From contig NC_085067.1 of the NCBI RefSeq assembly GCF_963662255.1, positions 5,174,428 to 5,238,427 on the forward strand: a DNA stretch of 64,000 nt, written 5' to 3'. How positions within the stretch are numbered: position 1 is the first letter of the stretch; each line of letters begins with the position of its first letter. Below, in pieces: positions 49,027-59,800 of the stretch. Origin of the DNA: Cinclus cinclus (lineage: Eukaryota > Chordata > Aves > Passeriformes > Cinclidae). A program made the position numbers and the translations under genes. The notes under the pieces were generated by a model, which saw only the letters and a program-made list of their open reading frames with translations, was not told the origin of the DNA and made no database searches.

Positions 49027-50889
49027 CTGCAAAGCAATATGCACATCTTACAAACACAAAAATTAATCTAGGAGAGAAATGTCATTTCCAAATCAGCTAT
49101 TAACCATCATGCAACAAGACAAGTGAAATGTAAGAACAAAACAAAAACAAAACCCAAAAAACAGCCATCTCGAACCCTACAATCACCTGCAGAGGGTTGA
49201 AACCAAGGCTCAGATTTTCTATGTAATGCCAAAGAAAATGCAAAAAAAAAAAAAAGAAAAAAGAAAAAAAAAGAAAAAAAAAGAAAATGGCAGCTTTCTA
49301 AGAACAAGAAAACAGGTACAAATAGAATCAAAACTGATTCAAGTCATAGTTAAAAAGGAAAAAGAAAACAAAAAAAGGAAAGATCAATATGATCTGAACT
49401 TTAATATTAAAGTTTTAACTCTTCTGTTTGGCTGCATTTAACTTTGTACATTGCCTGGGAACAATCCAAAATTCCTCAGCATTCCAGCACTTTGGCCTGC
49501 TGGGACACCCTGCACCTCCCTGCTGCAATACAGGGGGCAAAAGGATGAACTAAGGCCAAAAAATCCAACTCTCCAACGTTTTCCATTTTGCACTGTGGGT
49601 CACAACCTTCAGTATTCCTGAGGGGTGCAGAAAGTGGGGGAGAAGTTGTCAAGCAGGCTCCTTTCATTCCCAAATGGTTTCCCTGACTGCCCAAATTCCA
49701 GCTGGGATGCTTGGAGTTGGAATTTGTTGGGTAAAGGATTTGCTTTGCTTTGCTGAAGGAGTCAGTTGATGTTGGGGGGGGTTTGGGTATTTCCAGGATT
49801 TGCACCACCTCTCTCCCCATCTCCTATTCCTGCCTTTGGTCCCCAGATCAAGGCACCCTCAGAGGCAACTCTTGGAGTGAGGATTAACACGGAAGGCTGG
49901 GCTTGTGTGATTTAGGAACAGCTAAGGCTGGGATTTAGGAACAGCTCAGGAGAAGCTCTTGGCCTGTTTCACTTCTGTGCCTCATCTCAGGGAAGCAGCA
50001 TCAGCCCAGAACAGCATCAGGAGAAAACTGGGAGCTTCTTTTTTATCCCTAAACTTCCAACCAGGCCATCTCTAAAGCTTTGCCTTAACATTCCCTAAAG
50101 GAAAACATGTCAGGAAATCCCACTTAAGGAACTGAAATTGTAGGAGGAAATGTGTTCTGAAGGAAACTGTGACTGCTCAAACACCCTGAAGACTCATGAA
50201 CTTCCTGAAGTCCCAACACACAGACCAGGAGTGGTGCCTGGAGGGAAGAAACTGGGAATTTTATGCCAGCATCACTGAGACTATGAGATTCTCACCTGGC
50301 TTTTTTCTTCTGTGGAGGTTGGAGCAAAAAGAGGAGGTAAAAAAGCCTGTGGGAATAGATGAGTGAATTAGTGAATGAGTTAATGAATGCAGAGCTGTCA
50401 CACCACCTGATGAGAAAGATGGGAGAAAAGATGAAAAGTCAATTAAGGCAACCAGTGAGATTTAGAAACAGTGGTGGAAATGTCTGCAGGAAGAGCCTGA
50501 CCCCTGAAATTAAGGAGACTTCTCAAGGAGCCAAGAAGAAAAAACCAGCAAAAGGCAGAACAGGGAAGGGAGAAATGCACAGAATCAAATCTCTGACAGG
50601 AGAAAGGACTCAGAGAACAGCAGGGGTTTCACTGGGTGGTTTCTTTGACCTTCCTCACAAGAGCTCCACTTTTGTGGCCATTTTGCCCTGAGTGGACAGC
50701 AGTAAATGGCAATTTAATGAATTTAATGGGCCAGAGCTCAGCAGTGCCATTGGCAGCTGCCCCTTAGAGCTGCAGGCACAGCCCCAGGGTGAAGCTCTGG
50801 AACAGACTCTGGGGTTTCTTTTCCTTTCACTCTTTGCACTTGCCCAAGGCCGTGCAGAGCCCCAGCAGGCTGCTAACACAATACATCTT

Positions 50890-50895
50890 TTTATT
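50890..50895 (-). terminator. Candidate proximal polyadenylation signal of TMEM248
   Basis: AATAAA on the minus strand lies about 0.9 kb after the TMEM248 stop, in the context CTTAATAAAAAG, with T/GT-containing sequence just downstream. It would give a short 3' UTR isoform. Confidence 0.45.
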
Positions 50896-51798
50896 AAGGT
50901 TCACTTTCTAGAAAGAAAAGGAAAAAAAGGGGGAAAAAAAAAGTTTACAGAAAGCTGCTCTGCAGCAGAGACACACAATCCTGGCTGGAGGGCTGGGGAT
51001 GGGAAGCCAAGTGGAAAAGTTTTCCAGATAGTCTCTGTGCTGACTGGTTCTCTGGCATTCAGCAAGCCAAATGAAATATCAAAAACAAAACAAAAAAAAA
51101 AAAAAAAAATCAAACAAAAAAACCCAAAACAAACAGTTCTTTGCAGTAAGTAACAGTTTAAAATGGGACTTCACTTATTTTTCTTTACTATGAATAAAAG
51201 CACAAGTTTGCCCTAAATACAGCACTATTAAAATGTGAATATGTATCTTTTTTTCTTCTTCTTCTTCCAAAAGAGAGAAAAAAAAAATCTAAAACGTTGA
51301 TATCTTTTCTTGCAAGCAAGGAGCAAATGGAATAAAGTATTAGGCCACACAAACACACATTGAATTCATGTAGATTGGTGGCTTTGGAAATGCAGGATTA
51401 TATCAAAGGTGCATACTTGGTTCAAACACACTGTACAGATTGGGCAAAAAACCAAACATCTCTTGGTTGGTTTGAGACACTTGCAAAGGCATCTTCACTT
51501 GCCCAGGTGCAGCTAGACAAAAATCTCTGCCCCTGTGGAGCCTTTTCACTGGAGTTATCTACACCAACGTGTGCCCAGGGAAGGGCCGGAGGATCCCGAC
51601 CACGCCACGGGACAAGCACATCTCCTCAGAATTCCTCTGGATATTCTGCTTTTAGAAATATGTACAAATCAATTACAGGCACTTTGAAATGTCTTTGGTT
51701 GGAATAAACCAACATTGCAAGGTAATGGATTCACAGAGTGTTAAGACCCAGGCTGGGTTCAGCAGGCAATGGTTTCGGTCGCTCTCGGGAGAGGGGTT

Positions 51799-51819
51799 TT
51801 ATGCTTCTGATAAAGCAAC
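51799..51819 (-). CDS. TMEM248: TMEM248 terminal coding exon (last six codons and stop)
   Basis: After a long T-rich tract and CCAG acceptor, the exon encodes VALSEA and TAA at 51801-51799, then runs into the 3' UTR. It is too short to be found by open-frame search. It is identified from the conserved C-terminus and the clean acceptor. Confidence 0.93.
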   Translation of the reverse strand, partial: VALSEA

Positions 51820-54800
51820 CTGGAAAAAAAAAAACAAAGGAAGAGGGAATATTTAATTAAAGGCAAGTCCTTAATCCCCTAACAGTGATATGATTTATCT
51901 CTGTGAGCTGGCAGAGCTGTCCTTGACTTTTCAAAGCAAGCTTGGAAAGTCTGACTTGGAAAGGAAATCAAAGCGAGTCTGAAGGTGTTTTGTACTTTGC
52001 AAAAATCAATAGAATGAAAGTCCCAAACCACCCAAAACCAAAAAAAAATCCCACAAAAAACACCACAAACCAGCTTAAACTACAGATCAAAAGGTGTCAA
52101 CACTAGCTTCCTAGCTGTCAATTAAATATATTCATATTTAATCCTTCAGGCAAACTGCAAGTCCCCAAGGTAATACTGAACAATGACTCTTTCAACAGCT
52201 TTGTTACTGTTTTTAACTTAATTCTGATTAACAATCAAGAACTCCTTCAACAGCTTTGTTTTTAACTTAATTCTGATGAACAACCCTTAGGATTATGTAT
52301 CATGTTTTACTCAAAGTTTTCAGTCTGTTGTGGTAAAAGATAATGAATAAATAAAGATTTAATGCCACGTATTCATTGTTTCACACAGAACAGTTCAAGC
52401 AACTCCAGAACTGTGGCAGAAGAGACACAGCCCAGCACTTCCTGAGCTGCAAGACTCCATTTCTTGAGGGCAGAAATCTCATTTTGAGGCTCTCCAAAGC
52501 TTTTGTGTGGATTTTATAACCCTCACCTGCACTGTCCACAATGAAACACCCAGGTCTCTCTGCAAGGCAATTAAATCCCCATCTCCAGAGACAAGAAAAA
52601 CCAGTCTGTCCTCTGGCCAGCAGGAGCTTTTCTCTGTTTTCTTATCAGAGTCAAGGTTTTGTTAGCACACACTCACCTTTTCAGAGCAGAATTCTGTGTT
52701 GCTTTGCCTCAGTTTGCTTGGTCTGCCTTTAATGACTGCATAGCAGAACATTGTAATCACCATCACAAAGAGGAAGTAACTGGTGTGCATGAGGTGCAGG
52801 TTTATTAGAGAGCGATCATCCTGCACACAGAAAAGCAAATTGAAACTATTTACTGACTTAGCATTTGATATTAGAGCAATAGTTACCAGATCAACCCAGA
52901 AATTTCTTCAATAACCAACTTTCTCCCCTTTACAGAGCAATGGAAGTGATTCCTAATTGTGGCACAAAAATGTTTCTTGTGTTAAAAAACTGTGTTACGG
53001 ATATTTTTCCAAATCCTGGCAGATGAAAGGATTTCAAACTATAAATGGTGGCTATTCAGAGCTGTGAGGCACGTGAAGATCATCAAATCCATTATAAGGT
53101 GGAGCATTCTCACCCTTTGCACCACACAACCAACCAGCAGCAAAAATGACAACTTAGGAACCATATTCAGTGAAACCACACAACCAACCAGCAGCAAAAA
53201 TGACAATTTTAGGAACCATTCTCAGTGAAACCAGAGCTAAGCATTCACTGAATTCAGAGGAACAGCCCAGCACTTACATCTGGAACTATAACAGTTAGTT
53301 TGGGATTTAAAGCATGGTAGACCTTCCCAATGGCTCCCTTGTAACACCAGAAGGGGTTGTAATCCTGGGCATATTTTGTGTTCGAGTCCCTGGCCGTGGT
53401 GAAGATCTTGTACCACAGAGTGGCATTGCTGTAGGTTTCAGGAACACAATGTGGTGGCTGGCTGCAATAAAACAGAAATCATCAGCACCCTGAAATGTAT
53501 TTTCCATGTTCAACTTTTCTTCTCCAAACATAGTTTTAGTTTGGGCCTTCCAAAGCAACAACAAAACCCCGAAGTTTAAGTTAAAATCCCCTCAAAACCA
53601 CATGACTGCTATGCTAAAATTAGAACTGAACTGCATGTTGTTGCACTAAGCCAACATCCCACAGCTTAATTGGAAAAATGCTGGTTTTCCTAAGGCTTTC
53701 CACAGCCTGGGGTTCCCCAGGTTGGATGGAACAGTGTCAGGGAATTCAGAGAAGACAAAGGGAAGATATTTTGGTGAAGGCAAAGCAGCCTTTGCCTTGT
53801 GCTGATCTCTCAGCAGGGAAGAGCAAGAACCTCAGTGTCAAATCTCACCTCTGAAACTCAATTATGGGGTAAAGTCCTTACATTTCCACAGATTCTCTTG
53901 CTCCCAATGAAGTTTAAATCACATTTGAAAAGCAGGCATGAGCCAAAAAAAAACAAAACCTCAAAGACAGCAGAAGTTTTGAGACAAATGTTTTACCGTG
54001 AGGGAAGGAGCGCAAGGACGGAACTGCCACGACCAACAGGAATTTTCAGGAGGAACTAACAACTCAGAGGAATGAATGAGGCAGGGAGCAGCCCCTGGGG
54101 GAGAGCTGCACTTACACAGTGACTGGGAACACGTTGCTGGCTGCTGTCACAGTCATGCAGGTGGTGAACACGACCTGCTCGCAGTGGCCGTGCAGGACAC
54201 AGTCATCGGAATTCCAGGCAGCTGGCAGGGTGAAGGTGATGTTGATCTCCTCGTGGGATTCTCTGCCTTTGGGAAAAAGGCAAGGAAAGCTGAGGTTTTG
54301 GTTCACAAAAGTATCTGAGCAACAATGGCTGGGATAAGGAGAACACAGAAATGATTAAGGCAGGAAGCATCAGCCTTTGGAGTCATCCCGGATCTTCGCA
54401 GGCAACAGAGCAAAAAGAAAAGTTAAAACCCAAAACAAACCAGAAAATCCCCCAGCTGCTGCTCCTCCTAATCTCTCCCACTTCAGAACTGGGGTCATCA
54501 GGCTGCTTTCAGAAATTAAAAACTCTTTATAAGTGAATTCATGCATGTTCACAGACCTTTATTAGAAAAGCTTTTCTCCTCCTAAGAACTTTGTTCCACA
54601 TCTGGTTTTTCTGACGCTCACTTTTCAAACTGGAGATGTTTGTGGAGAAAAAAAGGTGTCAGCAGATACTGAACTGCACACTAAGTCATGTATGATAACC
54701 CCACGTGGAGAAATTCAGACTGAAAATAAATCCAGGCTGCTGCAAATGGAACTTGCATTTGGTAGCTCTCAAAGCAGCAAGAAAACAACAACAGAAAATA

Positions 54801-56794
54801 CAGTAATGCACGCTTGCAGCTATGGGCAATGTCTCTCCACAGGTCCAAGACCTTCAATATTATTATAAAATACAATTCTGGCTGAAAGCTAAAATACAGC
54901 GAGGTTCTATTACCAATTTTTATTAATTTTCCATGAATTCCTGTCAAAACTTCCTGGCAGGCAGCCAGAGAGCAGATTGGTCTCTGCACACCACAGAAAC
55001 CATAATCATCTTATCTGGGGATGTTTGTGATATTAAAGCTGATTCACTTCTGCATTTTAGATAAATTAGAATTTTTTTAGACAACATAATACTCCCCACT
55101 GCCTCTATGCCACATTTGAAATGTCAGTTGAGGACCTGATGGATCAAGACAAAACTGAAGAGAGTCACTGTTTGGAATTTTGCTGGCTTAAAAATGACCT
55201 TCCATTGTCATTAGGTTTAATCATTTCAAACTACCAAGCCTGATCTTGGCACACCTGCAGGTTCTTTTCCTTTCTGAATGCAGGGAAAAGTTCCTCTAAC
55301 AAACAAGTGAAGGGCTCCATACAGGATTAAACTCACAATAAATCTGGGAACACATCTGTGTTCTGTGCATAAGGTTTATCTCACCCGTAACAAACTGGTG
55401 AATTTTTATTTGATTATACAGTTATTTAAATTACAGAAATATGTAGAAACATAGAATGATTTGGGTTGGAAAACTGTCTTGTTTCACTCCCCTTCCCTGG
55501 GCAGGGACACCTTCCACTATCCCAGGTTGCTCCAAGCCCTGCTCAACCTGGCCTTGAATACTTCAGGGATGTGGCATCCACAGCTTTTCTGAGTACTTAC
55601 CACCCTCACAATAAAGATCTTCTTCCAAATATTTAATCTAAACCTTCCTAGTTTCAGTTTGAAGCCAACCAACCCCCCCCCCCGTGAAAGGTTAGAAAAA
55701 AACCTCTACAAGCCAACCATAACCTGCATTTTTAAAAATCCAGCCTTGCCTACCTGAAAGTCCAATCTGGTGCCCAAAAATTGTGGAGCTGAGGTGTGTG
55801 ACATTGCGGGAGTATCCCCCAAAAGGTCTGAGAGGGTCCAGGGTCAGCGTGATGGTGACAGAGATGTTGATGGGACCAGAGTCCTCGAGGGTCTGTGGGG
55901 ACTGTGTGGAAGACCTGGCCTGCCCGCTGGTCACGGTGCTCTCTGGGGTCGTGGTGTCGTTCAGGAGGTGCTTTAAGGTTTCATTCTCAGATATACAGAA
56001 GTCCAAATCATTAAACCTCAGGAGGAAAGTATTCCAGTCCTTAAAACAAAGGGGGAGATTTCAAGGCTATGAGGGAGCTCACGCCTCGCTCCCATCCCGC
56101 CAGGTTCCAGGTTCCAGACCACTGAACAAAAAACACTGAACAAAAAACACTGAACAAAAATCACACGGCTCACAGAGCAACACAAACAACACCAGGGCTG
56201 GCCCAGCCACAGCAAAGTTGTTTGTGGGAGTCAGCTGGGTTCAATCGAGCTCCCTCCCCTGAGCTAGAAAGGAAACTTGGTCTGTTCTCACCACGAGGGG
56301 TGAGTGGTTTCTGCCCAGGTTTCCCTGTTACAGCACAGCCCTGAGGGAACAAACTTCCCAAACTAAATAACCAGAACTAAACAACTAAACAATACATAAA
56401 CATAACAATAACTGAATTCACCAGCTAAATAACAAACTGCAAGGTTCCTAGCCACAGCAGGGAAGATCCATGACAGATGATTTGCCCTCATCCTTGATAT
56501 AAAACAAAACTCAAAAACACTCACCCCAACATCCCTTCCAAAAGCCAAACGAAGACAAACCCCTACACAACTCCGTGATCTCTAGGAGGGAGGAAAAATT
56601 AACTTCAGGCATGTTTTCCAAATTTCTGCACGTACCTCTGTCATTTCTGGTGACTTGATCTCCTTGATTTTGAAGAAGTAGCCCAGTGTCAGGAAGGCAA
56701 TGGCCATGGCACTCACGCTGATCATGAAGACCACGAGCGGAGGGCGGCTGCTGATGTAAACCTTCAGGTTCTCCAACAGGTTTATGTAGAACAT
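51799..56794 (-). CDS. TMEM248: TMEM248, transmembrane protein 248 (complete coding region, six coding exons)
   Basis: The coding sequence joins complement(56636..56794), (55754..56039), (54116..54266), (53278..53461), (52677..52820) and (51799..51819). It totals 945 bases, 314 residues plus stop, the same length as human TMEM248 from memory. The N-terminus MFYINLLENLKVYISSRPP is followed by a membrane segment at about residues 19-41. A long extracytoplasmic region has six N-x-S/T sequons (N72, N80, N111, N132, N157, N211) and conserved cysteines (C68, C171, C177, C185, C204, C238). A second membrane segment lies at about residues 273-290, followed by a short tail ending KVALSEA. All junctions use GT-AG and phases are consistent throughout. 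The protein is a two-pass glycoprotein; its biochemical role is unknown, and I infer none. No frameshift or stop is seen, so the gene looks intact. It lies head-to-tail with LRRC75A, about 17 kb upstream of it. Confidence 0.97.
52191..52283. repeat. 55-bp imperfect tandem duplication in a TMEM248 intron
   Basis: Two copies of TTCAACAGCTTTGTT followed by TTTTTAACTTAATTCTGAT start at 52191 and 52246. The first has a 6-base insertion and single-base differences. Confidence 0.85.
52677..52820 (-). CDS. TMEM248: TMEM248 coding exon with second membrane segment
   Basis: This exon has 48 codons, in phase 0 at both ends, from DDRSLINLHLMHTSYF to TEFCSEK. The hydrophobic FLFVMVITMFCYAVI stretch is the C-terminal membrane span, followed by a basic cytosolic-type KGRPSKLR. 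Acceptor GTGTGCAG and donor GTGAGT are both standard. Confidence 0.96.
53121..53230. repeat. 54-bp tandem duplication in a TMEM248 intron
   Basis: Two copies starting ACCACACAACCAACCAGCAG at 53121 and 53175 differ at only a few bases. The second copy ends about 48 bases from the donor-side exon boundary at 53278. Confidence 0.9.
53278..53461 (-). CDS. TMEM248: TMEM248 coding exon (residues 199-260)
   Basis: This 184-base exon begins after a TTATTGCAG acceptor and reads QPPHCVPETYSNATLWYKIF, then DYNPFWCYKGAIGKVYHALN, ending VIVPD in phase 0 before a GTAAGT donor. It holds sequon N211 and conserved cysteines 204 and 238. The 457-bp intron downstream contains a direct duplication of about 54 bp (53121-53230). 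Confidence 0.96.
54116..54266 (-). CDS. TMEM248: TMEM248 coding exon (residues 149-199)
   Basis: This 151-base exon completes Gly-149 and reads REsHEEINITFTLPAAW through a cysteine-rich DDCVLHGHCEQVVFTTC to VFPVT, ending two bases into a Val codon before GTAAGT. The acceptor is CCCAAAG, not the CAG four bases further in, because only the first keeps the frame and gives the G-R-E junction seen in the family. Confidence 0.95.
55446..55672 (-). mobile_element. CR1 LINE fragment in a TMEM248 intron
   Basis: It reads ATAGAATGATTTGGGTTGGA, CTGGGCAGGGACACCTTCCA, CTCAACCTGGCCTTGAATAC, CAGGGATGTGGCATCCACAG and on to TTTGAAGCCAACC. This is a minus-oriented CR1 3' end inside the 1,487-bp TMEM248 intron. 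It does not touch either splice site. Confidence 0.92.
55754..56039 (-). CDS. TMEM248: TMEM248 coding exon (residues 54-149, first part)
   Basis: This is the largest coding exon at 286 bases. It begins DWNTFLLRFNDLD after a TTTTAAG acceptor and ends with the first base of the Gly-149 codon before a GTAGGC donor. It carries four of the six N-glycosylation sequons and a Ser/Thr-rich stretch (TTTPESTVTSGQARSSTQSP) likely to be an exposed linker. The intron upstream (56040-56635) contains a 14-bp triplicated repeat. The 1,487-bp intron downstream (54267-55753) contains a CR1 fragment. Confidence 0.96.
56121..56162. repeat. 14-bp triplicate in a TMEM248 intron
   Basis: Three successive copies of ACTGAACAAAAAAC, the last diverging at its end (AAAAATCAC). 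Confidence 0.9.
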
Positions 56795-56810
56795 TATTCT
56801 GATTGTTCAC
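56636..56810 (-). CDS. TMEM248: TMEM248 first coding exon with 16 bases of 5' UTR
   Basis: The acceptor CCCCTCAG precedes 16 untranslated bases (56795-56810). ATG follows at 56794 with A at -3. There are 53 codons, ending M-T-E, with a GTACGT donor. The exon carries the first membrane segment (PLVVFMISVSAMAIAFLTLG) and a charged flank (KIKEIK). An acceptor this close to the ATG means most of the 5' UTR sits in one or more upstream exons, outside the recognised region. Confidence 0.95.
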
Positions 56811-59800
56811 CTGAGGGGAAAGAATGTTCCAACAGAGTCACTGGACTGTGTGTTACAGGTGGGAGGTTGTGCATCACAACTGATTCAAGTCTGACAGAGA
56901 GAGATGGGATGTACATAAAAGTGAGATTCAACTCCGTGGCTCTGCTGTTCGCTGAGCACAGAGCGTGTGCCTGAAATACAGCAGCCATCAGAACAGGCTC
57001 CACATCACCTTCCCAGGGCCTCAAACTGCCAGCCAGGAACAGATTTTCAGGAATGAGGGCTTCCAGCACAGTCCAGCATCGCTGATAAGTGATAAAGCCA
57101 GTTCTTGCCTTTCCCCAGGCAGGGCAGCACTGCTGCATTCTAATGCTGGTGATGTCTGAATGTACCAAGCTACAAATCAAACTCTGCACATCCTTTGAAA
57201 ACTGAGGCTGGAGCCTGAAGGATCCCTCTTCAGCCCACCCCAAATGCCTCTCTTTTCAAAGATGGGTCTTAGAAGTAGCCCTACGTTATTTTAGGCTTCT
57301 GAATCAAGGATCCAATGGGCAGAAACACCTGAAAAACTGCATTAAGGTGGAGGCCGGAAGACTCCTGGTCTTTATTTAATTCTTGCAGGATCTAGAACTT
57401 CTTGTTCTGTCGCTAAGTAAAGTCAGGATCTTACACGCTGAGGAAATGTCCCAAGCCATTAATTTTTGCCTCATATACAATATTTTGTCTGACTCCTCTC
57501 CTTAGTTTTTATCTGCAGAGCAAAAAGACCCAAATTCTTGTATCAGCTTCCCCACCTGCACTCCCAGGGAACAGCAAACATCCAGGTGTTAAAGGGCAGC
57601 TTTGTGACATCCCCTTCAGGGATGCAAGGAGCAACTCCAGCCAACCTTTGTCTTTGTCTTACCTAAAACCCTGCCTGAAAAGGCTTTTAACCCCAACTAA
57701 ACCACCAAGGCCGGAGCTCTTCCTAGCAATGTGCTGCTGATCTCCAAAATTCTGAGTACAGAAAGGATTCTGTACTGCAAGGGTTAAAGCTGGAACATCC
57801 ACGGAGATCTGATAACATTTAATTAAGGCAGGGACTGCTCCTGCAGGTCGGGGGTGATTGCCACTGACTCCCATCATTGTCATTTACAATCCAGGTGTAG
57901 CAGGGCTGAAAAGTGGCAGCTCTGAGGATGAGAGAGGCACAGGGCAAGGCAGGGAGGGATCGGCCATCTGATGTATTGATTTAAGAGAAAACAAAGGAAG
58001 GGTAAAGGACAAGCACTCAGACAAAGCCCTTTTCAGAGCCCACAGAGTACAATGATCCCAACTTCCTTGTGTATCCTCAGGATTTTACTGGCAGGATTGC
58101 TTGTTCCTGTTAACAGAAGAAATATTGACAGAACCTGCAAAAGTGCCCCAGAGAGGGGCAAATCCAGCTCAGGGAGAAGAGACAGAAGTGCAGTGCCAAC
58201 AACACAGCCCTGGGCTGTGCCTGCTGACTCCCCACTCGCTCTCCTGGCTGAAACCTGCTGAGCCAGAGCTCTCCAGAGCTCAAGATCACATCCTGGGTTT
58301 ATTATTTTGCACCATCAATCCCTTTCCATCCACCCTGCAAAGCCCAAGCAGTTTTGCTCAGTGAGAAGTGGATGCTGTGAACATCTCTACAAACTCAAGA
58401 GTGAAGAGCAGGGAAAGGAGAGGGAAGAAAAGGTGATGAGAAATGTGCACCTTACCAGAACTTTGTCCCAGAGCAGCTGTGGCACAGCCAGGCAGGCCAG
58501 GGGAGGTGCAGAAGGCAGCAGGGACAGGGGAAGGGAGAGCTGGGGCTGGCAGGGATCATGCTGGGAATGATCCGCCCTCCTGCACCTTCTGCCTATCTTG
58601 TCCCTGGCAGCAAATTCCTTAAAAGAGCCCGAGGTAAAAAACCCCAAACACTCCTTCTGGAAACGTGGGAGACACACGCAGAGATGGAAGGAGATCAAAA
58701 CCTAAACCAAAAGCAGAGTTGTAGGCAGCGTCCCCTCCTGAATTTCCTTTAGGAAATAACACAGATGCAGAGTTTATTGCAGTTTTTAATCAGGGCTGAG
58801 TGTCACCCACAGCACATCCAAGGCTGGGATTCCTTTTTTAAAGGGGTTTCCAACAGCTCCATTAGAATTTGTTTACCACAGGGTCTAAAACCAGCCATAA
58901 AAAAATTCGGGATGTGCTGAAAATCCAACACAGAGAAATATTCAGGCTAATATTTTTATGTAAGAGATCACCAGCTTTTAGTTGCCAGTTGTTTAATATG
59001 CTGCCATAACTCAGTGGCTTTGAAAGCAATTAGAAAATGCCATAAGCTGCAATTTCCGAGGAGTAATGTGCCTTTGGAGCATTTGGAAGGGAAAAGGGAG
59101 CAACAGTGGATTTCAGCACTGGAGCTGACATGAAAATAGCAATAGATGAATGTTTCCATGCTGCTGTCTGAAGAATTACTGATTTTTTTTTATCAAGGTA
59201 CTTAAATAACTTTAATTATAATGGAATTTGTGATCCAGATTAGTGCATCACATCAAAATGTCCATGGATTTTCAGGGATCCTTAAACTCCTCTCTGTTAG
59301 AATCAGAATGCATCACAACTCTGCTGCCAGCTCTTGTAACTCACTTCCTCCTCTGTGTAAATCAGTAAGATCAAAAATACCATTTAAACTTCTATTTCTT
59401 GTTCACAGAATTAAAAAAAAAAAAAAGGCAACAAAACAAACCAAACAAAACAATGCTTTTACCTCCTGGCAGGTCAGGCAAGCAAGATCAGGTTTCACTT
59501 TTTAGCCAAATAAATAATTTAGTGAGTGGCTCTAATGACTGCTGCAGCCTCTCTCCACTCCAGTAAAGCCTTTTAATACTTGGTGCAATAAAAATCTCCC
59601 CAGTCAGACTAAACAAGGAGCTCAAGAATGAAAACTGCCAGGCTGGAACATTGGCCAGCAGCTCCAAGGTAATTGCTGGGTAGTGAGGGATGTTCAGCAG
59701 GAGTTACAGCTGCTGGAACTCACCAGGAAACCCTGGAGATGTTGTGCTCTTAAATCAGCATCTACAAACCCAGTCAGGGAGAAGGATTAAAATGGTAAAG

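Larger units (their letters stand above)
48995..51798 (-). other. TMEM248: Probable TMEM248 3' untranslated region
   Basis: From the TMEM248 stop to the distal candidate polyadenylation signal there is about 2.8 kb of AT-rich sequence. No recognised interspersed repeat is present, and A/T-rich runs are frequent (for example 51083-51110 and 49238-49290). A long 3' UTR is usual for this gene. Two minus-strand AATAAA signals lie at 50890-50895 and 49021-49026. The far end is not directly observable, so the boundary is inferred. Confidence 0.6.
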
